In this document: piece after piece, positions 21,841 through 33,300 of the stretch | How the letters are laid out: each line of letters opens with the position of its first letter | Numbering within the stretch: position 1 is the stretch's first letter | Assembly: GCA_024663395.1 (NCBI GenBank) | Contig: JANFAH010000014.1 | Span: 1,054,001-1,118,000 of the forward strand | Origin: Pisolithus tinctorius | Taxonomy: Eukaryota > Basidiomycota > Agaricomycetes > Boletales > Pisolithaceae | DNA length: 64,000 bases | Direction of reading: 5' to 3' | Notes under the pieces: generated by a model | The model's input: only the letters and a program-made list of their open reading frames with translations | The model's database searches: none | Told to the model about the DNA's origin: nothing | Position numbers and translations under genes: made by a program

Positions 21841-23819
21841 CTATGGAGTCCGCGGAGAGAACACCATCACGACCGTCGAGTTCGACACACCCTCTTTCAC
21901 ACGTAACCATCGCCCTAGTCGATGCTCTTGGCCTATCCCTGCTACCAACAATATCGACTCGACGCCTGTTATTTTCACCGTCTTATCTGTTGAGGTTTTC
22001 GAATTTTTTGCCCAAGTTGCGCCGCCAAGCCCACCTTTCGGAACTGAGAGTAGTTGTAGGGAGTTCACTACCCCCGGCACTTCGACAGCACCAACAAGGG
22101 AGAATGATTTGAGCTTGGAGTCAAGCTTCCATATCCGGATCTGGCCTTCCCAAGATCCTTTATGCACGTCAGCAGAGGGATGCAACCTCAGCAAAGCTGC
22201 CCTCCTACCTGATACAAATATGTCCGAGTATCGAAGGCATGCTATCGATGTTATCCAACGCGGCGTTCGCACGATACCCTCGGTGGCAGACTCGACTTCG
22301 TGAAAGCCATGGCATATTGCTTGAGTGAATATTGGTTTCTTTTTTCCCGTGTTCCATAAACATATCGATCTATCACGTGGTGATCGTTACCTTTGATCGT
22401 CTTTGCCAAGAATAAACGGATACATACCCAGTATCGCCCCCGCTTATGAAATTGGTTTCGTCTATCAGTGCGACACATTCGATGCTCCCCTCAACGAATC
22501 GCTTTTGAGGGTCAGAACCTGCTTTTGACTTGGTTTGCTGGCCCGCTTCTCCCTCATCTTCGTGCCCCTCAAACGCCCCCCCTTCGAGTAGCTCTCTGAT
22601 GGCACTTTTCCCGCCACCACGGAACACGAGTTGGCTCTCTTCGGGTATTTTCCAATATCGGATTGTTCTATCTCGTGCACCCGCTGTTACGGCTGTCTCT
22701 CCCCGAAGAGCATCCAGCGATACGATGGTATCCTGATGACCAAATAGGGTTTCGACGTATCCCATGACGGATAGATCGTAAAGCTTCACGGTACGGTCGA
22801 AAGAGGCTGAATAGAGATGTTTCGTGTTCTTCCGAAAAGCGAGATCCTAATATTATTAGTCGACAGGAAACTCGCGGTGGGTAGGCGTATGATGTACATA
22901 CAGAAATCAAGTCTTTGTGACCCCCAAAGTTTTTAACCCATTGATCCTTGGCGGGATCCCATATACATATTTTCCTATCCTTTCCAGCGCTCGCGAGGTA
23001 TTGACCATCGCTCGACACGGCCAATGCCAAAACCTCGTCCGAGTGTCCCTCGAGATCCAGAGGACTAGCTTTTTCCTTGCCCTTACCCTTCGCGTCAAGT
23101 CGTTGTTTGTAAAAAGTAGCGACCTTAGCGCCAGTTTTGAGGTCCCATTTGTTAATGTGGCCTTCCTTCCCCGAGGTGAACAACCACCTGAGATCCTCGG
23201 TTGCTGTAGCAGACGTCACGGAGAAACGATGACCTTTGCACCGTAGCTTGGAATTTGGAGCAGTGAAGTCATACTTTGGTTGAAACGTTCAGCAATATGT
23301 CACACTTTTGCATATCGCAGTGGACTCACTGAGTCTGCTATGAACAGATGGACTTTCCCGGAATGGTCCAAGACGTCTTGACGAAGTCGAGCAGAGATCA
23401 GTTCCTTGTCGATTTCAGCCGCGTCATAATCCCCTTCAGCTTGAATGACAGTGAGATAGACAAGGAGTGAAAGGGTATGGGGACGTACCGAGACCTTCCT
23501 TGACGTTATCCAAGTAAAGTTTTGCGAGTCGCAGTCGTTTCTCGGCAGGTGTCTCGTCTACGTCCTCGTCCCCACTGGTCTCTGGTATGTCTTCCGCACG
23601 TAAGTCGAGATCGCCGATGTCAATGCCATCCTCGTCCGTCCTGTCCGATTCCAACTCCTCATCCTCGACCCTCTTCTGTTTCCCTGACTTTGTAGGACGC
23701 GTGCCGTTTACCTTGGCAACTTTGACATGCTTTTCTTTCCGTGCTGTCTTTCTGGTCGCATTTCCCGTGCTTGCCGTCCGCTTCCGCTTTTTCGTCGTCG
23801 CAAAGAATGGGTCCTGCAT
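21841..23819 (-). CDS. RRP9: U3 snoRNP protein Rrp9 (U3-55K), WD40
   Basis: The start MQDPFFATTKKRKR opens a basic, then acidic N-terminal region, followed by EKRLRLAKLYLDNVKEGL, typical of Rrp9. WD40 blades follow: RWLFTSGKEGHINKWDL, LASAGKDRKICIWDP, VKLYDLSVMGYVETLFGH and RDRTIRYWKI. The C-terminus contains TPRWITSIACLRYSDIFVSG and the stop at 21841. Several short introns separate these blocks. Rrp9 is part of the box C/D U3 snoRNP that processes 18S pre-rRNA in the nucleolus. The gene is intact here and converges on the short RBR gene; its 3' part has a broken inverted copy at 27434-28160. Confidence 0.9.
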
Positions 23820-23956
23820 GTGTCCTCATAACCCGAGCACTCGAAAAATCTCGCAGAGACGCGGCAAGTGCCGAGGATATCACGTGCAGGATATGAGTGT
23901 CCACGTGACGACCCTTCTCTGTGTTCCTTTCCGAGTCGTCCCCGAGTGTGAGGGAA
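23820..23956. promoter_or_regulatory. divergent promoter, RRP9 and alanine transaminase
   Basis: Only 137 bases separate the two start codons, so promoter elements must be shared. No TATA box seen. Confidence 0.5.
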
Positions 23957-25590
23957 ATGTCACAGCCAGGCAGCCTATTTGTATCCCCGCTAGCACGCCT
24001 GTCTCTGTCTCGTCCCCTCCGACTCCCTCCAATGCGTCCACTCACCGTAGACTCACTCAATCCAGCCGTACGCAGTGTCCAGTACGCTGTCAGAGGCGAA
24101 CTGGCCATCAAGGCTGAGGAGCACCGTGTCAGACTCAAGGAAAATGGCGCTGACCATGGTCTTCCATTCGACCGCGTCATCTCATCCAACATCGGGAACC
24201 CTCAGCAGAAGGGACTGGACCAACCTCCGATCACTTTTGTCAGACAGGTGTGTTCTAGCTACCATCTCGCGGACACGCGTGGTTCCGTCCAACACTGGCA
24301 GGCGCTGATTTCCTCCTCAGGTCGCTGCACTGATGGAGTGGCCAGACCTTGCAAAACTTGCACCGCAGGTGTTCCCAAAGGACGTCCTCGCTCGTGCTAA
24401 GGAACTCCATGAGGAAACCGGCTCCATCGGCGCGTACTCACACTCTCAAGGCGTCCCCTTTATTCGACAGAATGTCGCAAAATTTATCAGTGGTATGTCT
24501 TCGGCGCGTGCCGCATCCATGCCTTATACTGACTAGTATCGCAGATCGGGACGGATATCCATCCAATCCTAACCACATCTTCCTTACGACAGGTGCCTCG
24601 GCCGGAGTGTCCCTCCTGATATCAATGCTCATATCAAAGCCGAAGAAGTCCGGCGTCCTTATTCCCATTCCGCAATATCCCCTCTACACAGCAACCCTTG
24701 CTCAGTGCTCTGGCGCCGCTATCCCGTATCACCTCGATGAACCTGCCGAGTGGTCGACTTCGGTTGACGAGATCAGAGCTGCTATCAACAAGGCTGTCCA
24801 AGACGGCATCGAGCCGAGAGCTCTCGTCATCATCAACCCGGGTAACCCTACTGGTGCACTTCTCAACAAAGAGACGCAAGCGGAGGTAGTCAAGCTGTGC
24901 GAGGAACATTCCCTCGTTCTCCTTGCAGATGAAGTCTATCAGTCCAACCTCCACCGCCAAGCTACCCACCCATTCACGTCCTTTAAGAAGGTTGTTCGTG
25001 ACCTCAACTCACCTGTTCCTCTTGTGTCATTCCACTCGATATCCAAGGGTGTGACCGGTGAATGCGGTCGGCGGGGAGGCTACTTCGAATGTACGAACCT
25101 GTCCGACGACGTCATCGCCATGATGTACAAGATGGTTAGCGTCACACTTTGTCCGCCTCTGCAGGGTCAGATCGGAGTGGATTGTCTGGTCCGCCCGCCG
25201 AAGCAAGGCGAGGAGAGTTACCCTCTCTGGAAAGAGGAGACCGACAGGATACACAAGGCCCTCGCGGAGCGCACCGCAACTATGTCCGCACGCCTCAATA
25301 AGCTGCCTGGCGTATCTTGTGTTGACTCTCCAGGCGCACTGTATCTATACCCCAGGATAGAGATACCCGAGAAGGCGATTGCGGCTGCCAAGGCTGCAGG
25401 AAAAGAGCCCGACGCATTTTATGCGCTTGCTCTACTAGACGCTACTGGTATTTGCGTCGTGCCCGGTTCCGGATTTGGCCAGAAGGAGGGTGAATACCAC
25501 TACCGCCTGACGTGCCTGTGTCCCGGTGTGGACGAGTACGTCGGCAAACTGGAGAAGTTCCACCTCGAGTTCACGAAGCAGTACTCGTAA
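23957..25590 (+). CDS. ALT1: alanine transaminase (glutamate-pyruvate transaminase)
   Basis: Exons 23957-24247, 24321-24492 and 24545-25590 give 502 residues. This PLP fold-type I aminotransferase has NPGNPTGALL, LADEVYQSN and the Schiff-base lysine (about 322) in HSISKGVTGECGRRGGY, the pattern specific to alanine transaminases. It interconverts alanine and 2-oxoglutarate with pyruvate and glutamate. The first 25 residues (MSQPGSLFVSPLARLSLSRP) are rich in Arg, Ser and Leu and lack acidic residues, like a mitochondrial presequence. A second in-frame ATG at 24032 would give a cytosolic form starting MRPLTVDSLN. Dual targeting is inference. Confidence 0.93.
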
Positions 25591-25755
25591 TAGATTCCCG
25601 TAGATGCCTAGAGTAGGCTTAAGATTCCCTGTTGACACATCTTTTGTGTATCACCTCTCAGCGTAGTTGCATAATTCCTAGGTTGCACATAGGGGGATGT
25701 CCGGACTTGGAAGTACTTAAGATTGAAACGTTGACACCCCGTAAGTAACCAGACA

Positions 25756-27222
25756 ATGCAGGACCTACAACCGTCGGCCGCATCGCTGGAGCACCGCGCC
25801 CAAATCGCCAAGCTCGTGTCCCCACTACGTCGTGTCACTCCAAGGGTGCCATTCTGGAAGCTCGCAGCACACCGCATCCCAACGCTCTGGACACTCTACC
25901 GTGGGTTACTACGACACGCCGATCGAGAAAATGTGCGTACACAAGGTCTACTTGAATCTACATAGAAACAACCCTGGTTGACGGCAGCTAATTTCGGCGG
26001 GTTATTGCACTGGAATTCTTTGCTCTGCGACCAGGTCAGGGACCGTGTTCGAGCGTTATTTCGGGAAAACAGACATACGACGTCTGCCGTACAGGCAACG
26101 AAACAACTAAGTCAAGGCCATAAGGTATGTGCGGGATCACTGTGGTTTGAGAATCTCTGAACATTGGACAGTGGTTGGATGCCTTTAGAAGTGCCAAGGC
26201 CGGGGACACGAAGCTGCAAGCCATCCTCGATCGGTATGACCGAATACTGGCTGTCAGGCGTGAAGAAGACAGGTGGAGAGAACGCATACATCAGGTCTTC
26301 GTGCGTATCCTTGTTTCTGCCGACATAACCAATCTTTATCTCTGACACGACACACCATTCCTGTAACCTTCAACGTGCATGTTGCGTGCCTTACCGATGA
26401 TCTACGTCTACGTCTGTTATAGAAAGAAGAGGCGTCCGCACGCGCCCACCGAATACACAAGGGCTCTTTCATCCGACAATCTCTCTACAACAAACTACTG
26501 CCGCGTGTCACACCACAGCCCGAGCATATAGGCGGTATGATCCGTCGACGACGCAAAGCACGGGAGCGGCGATTGGAAGTCAAGGACGAGCTCCGTGGTT
26601 GGATGGACGATCTCAAAAGGGAGTGTAGATTCGAGCTGGCAGCGGTTGGACGTGGTCATTACAAGCGTGAAGGAGAATATTATGGGAATGCGCAGACCGG
26701 ATGGCGTACGTTTACTTTTACTCGTGCACATACCATTACGGTCTCGCCATCTAACGCAAGAGTACAGTACAACCGCTACGGGACAAGCTGAAGATCACAC
26801 AAGACGCGCTGTTACGTGATATCAAGCGTTTTCGAGAGCCATACTCGCCTGAGATGCTACGCGCAGCAAGACGAGCGAGACAACGTAGAGTCGCCAACAA
26901 GACACGCGAAAGAGAGCGAGAGGCGCGAGGGCTGTACTCGGAGTTGACAATCACACGAATGCGACAAGGCCCACCTGCACACGTCCTTGCGAAGATGACG
27001 CCTGAACAACGCAAGCATTATCGCATTGCTCTGGGACCTTCGGAAGGTGGTTATGCAGCAGCCGTGAAGCTCAAGTTGGGTATGAAATTACGGAAACCGG
27101 ACTTGTCGAAACTGGAAGGTGGACGGACGGAAAACCAGGCCATGCTCAGGGCGAAGGTGAATGATATCATGGCAGAGAACGAACGACGACAGCGCAGCGA
27201 CACTGACGAGGTTGAGCCATAA
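25756..27222 (+). CDS. LYR-motif (complex 1 LYR) protein, long basic form
   Basis: Exons 25756-25932, 26035-26124, 26172-26294, 26423-26705 and 26768-27222 give 375 residues. The N-terminal part has RIPTLWTLYRGLLRHA, the LYR tripeptide followed by arginine-rich helix, then VRDRVRALFREN, as in complex-1 LYR proteins of mitochondria that bind acyl-ACP and assist Fe-S or respiratory assembly. The remaining two thirds is very basic and helical and is not recognised; it might be a mitoribosomal or assembly-factor extension. Introns 25933-26034, 26125-26171, 26295-26422 and 26706-26767 all fit GT-AG. Its 3' end has a broken copy at 35234-35420. Confidence 0.7.
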
Positions 27223-27433
27223 CTCTCTACCGTTATGCGGACATATTACCTTGCATACAGGTATACCGAGTACTGTAAATATACATATGCGACACTGGAG
27301 CCCAGTATGATAATGATATAGGTAGCGCGTAACTTGAGAACGGGGCAAGTAACGAAGACCGTGTAGCTTGAATGGATTGCTCTGAACTCCTACATATGTC
27401 CGTGGCCGCAGTACCGTTACTCCTCCCTCTCCT

Positions 27434-28160
27434 ACCCGAGGAGAGCCAACTCGTATTCCGTGGCGGCGGGAAAAATACCATCAGAGAACTACTCGAAGGA
27501 GGGCGTTTGAGGGGCACGAAGATGAGGAAATGAGCCAGAAAACCAAGTCAGAAACAGGCGCTGATACTCAAAGCGATTCGTTGAGGGGAGCATTGAATGT
27601 GCCGCACTGATAGACGAAACCAATTTCATAAGCGGGGGCGATACTAGGTATGTATCCGTTTATTCTTGGCAAAGACGATCAAAGGTAACGACCACCACGT
27701 AATAGATCGATGTGTTTATGAAGCACGGGCAAAAAGAAACCAATATTCACTCAAGCAATATGCCATGGCTTTCACGAAGTCGAGTCCACCACTGAGGGTA
27801 TCGTGCGAACGTCGCATCGGATAATATCGATAGCATGCCTTCGATACCCAAACATATTTGTATCAGGTAGGAGGGCATCCTTGCTGAAATTGCGTCCCTC
27901 TGCTGACGTTCATAAAGGATCTTGGGAAGGCCAGATCCGGATATGAAAGCCTGACTCCAAGCTCAGATCATTCTCCCTTGTTGGTTCTGTTGAAGTGCCG
28001 GGGGTAGTGAACTCCCTACAACTAATCTCAGTTCCGAAAGGTGGGCTTGACGGCGCAAATTGGGTCAACACGTAAACCTCAACAGAGCAAAGCAGTGAAA
28101 ATAACAGGCGTCAAGTCGATATCGCTGATAGGCCAAGAGCATTGGCTAGGGCAATGGTTA
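27434..28160 (+). pseudogene. truncated RRP9 copy
   Basis: On the plus strand this matches the C-terminal third of RRP9 from PEESQLVFRGGGK onward, in the same intron layout, but without start, N-terminal or first WD40 blades. A TGA follows DEE early in the block (about 27531) and small indels break the frame. Like the intact gene, it converges on a short RBR gene. It is part of the right arm of the inverted duplication. Confidence 0.85.
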
Positions 28161-28247
28161 AGTATGAGAACATGTCCACGCCGATTCGAATTGGTGAGTA
28201 TGGACAAATATCCGTGCTAGTTTCTACGCATAGGCGAGCTGATCCTC

Positions 28248-29699
28248 CTAGTATCCCCCATGTACTTCTCGTAAGTGGTTGTAAACGGCGTTGGCATCGA
28301 AAGTTGTTCTACATTCCCAGCAAATATGAGCTCCACATCTGTTCGCTTATGTGAGCCATGAATGACATTTCTAGAGACTGAGGGGAACACTAACCGGCAG
28401 GCCATGTGATTGCATCCTGCTATCTTCTCTATTGGTATATGGCATTGCGGACACCTCTTTACAGCCCCTCCTTGATCGTTGATCCAGGTGTCCACCCGTT
28501 CCTCCAACTTCCGTGTCTGGTATTCTTCGCACGCTTCTCCTCTGTGCGCATCATCGCACGCTACGCAAATCTCGGAAGAACAAGATGGGCAACGGATGGT
28601 GGCTGTTACAGCGCCAGCAGGTACAGAGCGGTAGATCTGGCCACAGTCTGGCGTTTTGCAGAACCTAAATTCCATTGGGCACTGGGATATGTAGAAGGTG
28701 AATGCGACCCCGAGCAACCGATTGAAAGCCGCTGGTGCGAGGAATTGTTGAATAGTAGGGATGGAAATAGGCCTATTACAGCTGCTATCGTCTCCCATGC
28801 ATCTCAATGGGAACACATTGGTCTCGTGGGCAGTCGCGACGAAGTGGCATAGACATGCGGAACAGTAGGTGTGTCCGCATTCCAGCTGTACGGGCTCTAG
28901 GGTATTATCATAGCAAATCGGACATACTTGCTCAACATCCCCTATGGTTTTATCAAGGGAAGTGCGAACGAAATTTCCGCTAATCGAGTCCTGCACTGTG
29001 GCCAGCGCGGAGGCTTCGTCAAAGTATTGTGGGACAAACTGCGCGCGGCGGGGACGCCAAGCTACAGTTAAGGCGGTCGCATCGCATACCGACGATCCAT
29101 TCGCGCCATTGAAAGTACAAGGCGGGGACATGTCGACTCCCAGTACGTCATTCCTGTATCTGAGATCAACTGAACTGGTGAATAAGGCTCCTCCAGTCCT
29201 TGCATCGGCTACGATTACTGCATTTAGTTTCCCTGCACCGGCCGTCTGAATATCGACAAGATAAAACTGGTCGACGTCCAGACCGCCTCGCGCAAACAAC
29301 GCAAGCACTTCTTCGCCGTTTGCATCCTCGGGAATGTTATCGATGAGAAAGGTGCATGACTCAAAACCAGTGGTGAGGCTCAGAATGTCTAGCCCTGCTG
29401 TATAAGTGACGATGGAACCTTGGACCAACCGAGATATTGTCTCGAATGTCTCTCCTTCTGTCATCGCTCCGTCTGGATCGCTAGATGCACTTGCAGGGTG
29501 GCCACATGAACTGGCAGTAGATTCCTGGCGATGACAGGGTCAACCAGTTCAGGAGAGAAGGTTCAGCGTGAATACTTACTCTTGATGATTCCTTGCCCGT
29601 ATCCCCGCTGCTCGACCCCATGGGGAGACTCCCCCGTGCATAAAAACGGCTAACCGGCGGCGACGCGCAGTATTGGGCTTGTGTGGCGGTGGTAGTCAT
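28248..29699 (-). CDS. short RBR ubiquitin ligase, inverted copy (B')
   Basis: Exons 29699-29580, 29524-28395 and 28338-28248 give 446 residues, with exon 1 and exon 2 the same lengths as in its partner at 20107-21563. RING1 (CPICYDN), IBR and RING2 are complete. The catalytic cysteine lies in AGCNHMAC, with the usual His that the partner lacks. The last exon reads CGAHICWEC and ends HGGY; it is 3 nt shorter than in the partner. All zinc ligands I can identify are kept, so this copy looks functional. The target is unknown. Confidence 0.86.
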
Positions 29700-30383
29700 G
29701 GTGCTATGGCAAGGGATGCTGTAGGGCTTCGGACACACGTGTAATCCTCATGCCAAAGTCTCGTTGCCAATTGCCACGAGCATGTCCAGGACAGGTAGCC
29801 GCTGATCCAAAATGTGAGATATTGTGCTCCTCCTAGGCAAACTTGGTTGAACAAGTCTGGGGAACGCCCTGGTAAGCTCAGCGTTCAGGAGTGCTTTCCC
29901 CCATACATTCTCACTGCTTCAGCTCTTGAGCGCGGATTGTGCACCGACGGACTTGGGATGAGTACACGGACCTCATGATAGTGGAGAACCACTGAGATAT
30001 AGGTTTCGAATCCGGCAAAAACTCCATCTGAAGTAATAAAAAAATGCAATGACAAATTCCGTGATAAGGGGGAGGTGGTATTCGTACAGGTTTTGACAGA
30101 CATTTAGCAGAAGTGTCCATAATGTGTGATGAAGACACAAAGCACGGAAGGTTGTTAGGATGCAATTACTTCAGAATTTACATTATCCAGCAACGTCCGC
30201 CGACTCGCTACTGTTCTTGCTCTCCAAGTTGCCCCAACCGTTCTTCTCTTTGTTGCTACTCAACTACCCGCCATTTCCGATCCTGATGTTCTAGCCTCTC
30301 CTACCTCTCGCGAGCTTGTTGTGTCTGCCTTCCTCTATTTCCCTCCCTTCCCGATCTTGCTGCATCTGCTGCAACAAGGCAGG
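29700..30383 (-). other. spacer with decayed coiled-coil tail of long form A'
   Basis: The part next to 29700 matches the promoter of the other short RBR gene. Near 30270-30380 the minus strand still encodes, in broken frames, fragments like LLQQMQQDRE that match the coiled-coil tail of long form A, showing that the tail was lost from A' by a premature stop and later decay. Confidence 0.6.
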
Positions 30384-33300
30384 TCAATTATCACAGTAGT
30401 CTCGATGCGCCTCTCGCATGTGTTTATATATGGCGCCGACGGTGAAAACTCCCATACATCTCCAGCAGATGTGAGCACCACACCTTTCTCAGATTAGCAG
30501 TCTTATTGGCGGAGCACAAGGTCAAAGTACCAACCTGCACATCATGTGATTGGATCCTTTCCATTTCTCTATCAATATGTTGCACCGTGGACAGTTCTTG
30601 ATGCGACCGCCTTGTGCGGCAATCCAGGCGTCATTCTGCCGTTCCTCCTCTTCGGCACACTGCCGAAACCGGCCGTGCGATTCACCACATGATGAACAGA
30701 TGGTCGAGAAACAGGACGGGCAACGAAGAGGCATTGAAGCCTTAGAGCTGGTGGAACGATAGATCTGTATGCAGCCAGGGGTTTTGCAATACTTCAACTG
30801 CTCTGGATTCCTGGAGATGTAGGAAGTAAACGCCGCATCGAGCAAGTGATTGAATGATGCTGGTGGGACGAAACGTTGGATAGTTGAGATGGCGATGGGA
30901 TCACCGCAATGGCCATCATTACCATAGCATCGCAACGGGAAATCGGAGGTTTCGAGAGCAGATAGTAAGAAGCGACGCAGACATGTGACACAGTAAGCAT
31001 GTCCACATCCCAGATAAAATGAGATAGAGATATCGTCAAGACAAATCGGGCACGCTGTCTTGGTTTGTGATGCAGTGGAGGGCCGTTGACTACTTCCCGT
31101 CGCAGTGTGGAGGATGCTATCCAATGCAAGCTCCGCTTCTTCTCTACCAGTGATGGTGATCCTCCTAGATGTCGTGTCGAACTTGACGGCGTCCTCGCCA
31201 AATGTTTCCTTTAGTTGAGCTAGGCCCCCTCCATTCGCTAACAAGCTTTGGATTGCTGGTTCCGGGACGGTAACCGTGTAGTCCGATATAGAGGACAATC
31301 TATCGAGCTCTTCGCTGATCCTTTTTCGAGCACGTTCAATCGACGCTGCTGAGCCATATACTTTTATCGTCTGGGTCCTCCGGTCTACTCGCACATATGC
31401 TCCTGTTTCAACGTAAACCTGCTTCGAAAATCTGTCTTTGGGGTGTGCCAAAGCCCTATGCCAACCTCGCACTGTTTCACCTCTAGCTAGATCCTCGACC
31501 TTGACCTTCAACGCCCCAAGGCGATCCTCTTCAGATCCGCTTAGGCGTATACGTACAGTGTGGCCTTGCTTGTGGATGTTCAGCATGCATGCTTTCGGGT
31601 CTTCGATGCCGCTCATCAGGGCGTCCCACTGAGTTTTCTGCGCACTGTATTGTTCTGGGTCGAGGGATATAGTAAAATCCATTGGACGCGGGACACGTAG
31701 CCACATCCCAACATCTTTCCCATATTCGCTGGCCTCGAAGTCTTGTTGGACAGCGAGGGCATCTTCTCGAGAGCAGAAGCAAGCACGAATCGAAAGAAAA
31801 CCGCTCGGGTCGGGCATCAACGAGAGGTCGAGAGATCGAACACGTTCGGGGGCGATACGTGATATAACATCGTATAGATGGTCTTCGACTTCACGAACAT
31901 TGAGCGACGGTGTCCTTTCCAGTCGTTTCACGGAACTCGATCCAGAAAACGCCATCATTTTAGTGTCACTTGTTTCCGGGGGAAGGTTACTGATGATGAT
32001 GGCATCCGGTCCAAGCGGTATACGAGTGCAGCTAGAAGGTTCGTTGCTCATTTGAGCTTTGACGCGACGATTATTGTAAGTGCAGCCATTTAACTCATGG
32101 ACTTTAGTTTGAGCGGCGGCTGCATCGATGCACATCACTGCATATCGCACGGCAGGGGAAGGCCATGATAGGGTCAAGACAGTGGCATCCTGCGCCGATG
32201 ATGCAGCCATCCCCTGCAATGTGCTGAATCCTGAAACTTCAGCTTCCAGTCCGTTGTCTTCGAATATCGCCATCAACTCCCATCCTAGTTCCCCGTCCGT
32301 CACAACTTCGGCCTCGACCTTTCCTCCGCCTACACTCTGGATGCCGACAAGGTAGAAACGATTGGCATCCACCTGTTGTTGTGACATTAATGCACGGAGA
32401 TCATCCTCCTTTACGTCTGCGGAAATATTCTTCACACGTAGGGTGCACAACTCAAAACCAGTAGTAAGGCCAATGACATCTAGACCTGCACTGAAAGTAA
32501 CAATAGAGCCTTGCACGAGCCGGCCTATCGTTGCCTCCCCCTGTGCCATCTTTGGGTGAGTAGGGACCTAAGCAAACTTGTGAGTTTAGGAACCAGCAAG
32601 CACAATTATGAACGGACATCATCGGCGTGACGACACCGGCAAGAATCTCCTTGGCTACAATTGTCCGCTTTCCAGTAGCGGCAGACTGTTTGGTGTTCAT
32701 CCTGGGAGAGAGAACCGGGGGGGCTAACCACTTGAGTAGCACTGGTAGAAGTGCCCCAGCAGTCAGATGCCAGAGTGTCCTCGGTTCCATGTGAGAACCT
32801 GCAGCCCGAACCATTTTTACAGTTGCCCGCTTTCCAGTAGGAACAAGTTTTCCGGTGTTTGCCCCAGGATTCAGTAGTGGTGGGGTTATCTGCTTCAACA
32901 GTGCTAGTGGAAGCAGCCCAGCAGTCAGATGGCAGAGAGTCTTTAGCTCCATGTGAGAACTTGCAGTCCGCGCCATTTTTACAGTTGCCCATTTTCCAGA
33001 AGCGACAAGCAGGGAGGTCAACTGCTTCAACAGCGCTGGTAGAAACACCCGAGCAATCCCATGCCACGAAGTCCTCGGTTCCATGTGAAAACTTGCAATC
33101 TGAACCATTTTTACAGTTGCCCGCTTTCCAGTAGGAACAAGTTTTCCGGCGCTCGCCCCAGGATTCAGTAGTGGGGGGGTTATCTGCTTCAACAGCAGCC
33201 CAACAGTCAGATGGCAGAGAGTCCTTAGCTCCATGTGAGAACTTGCAGTCCGCGCCATTTTTACAGTTGCCCATTCTCCAGTAGCGACAAGTTTGTCGGC

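Larger units (their letters stand above)
16316..22646 (+). repeat. left arm of an imperfect inverted duplication
   Basis: Contains, in order, the long RBR gene, the short RBR gene and the 3' part of RRP9. The same order appears inverted at 27434-34978. The inner breakpoint lies inside RRP9 near 22646, where similarity to the right arm stops after the sequence for PEESQL. Confidence 0.85.

Noticed and set aside
23659..24192. 177-codon minus-strand frame over the ALT promoter and exon 1
   Set aside because: It is the complement of the alanine transaminase and RRP9 5' ends and shows no protein-family features.
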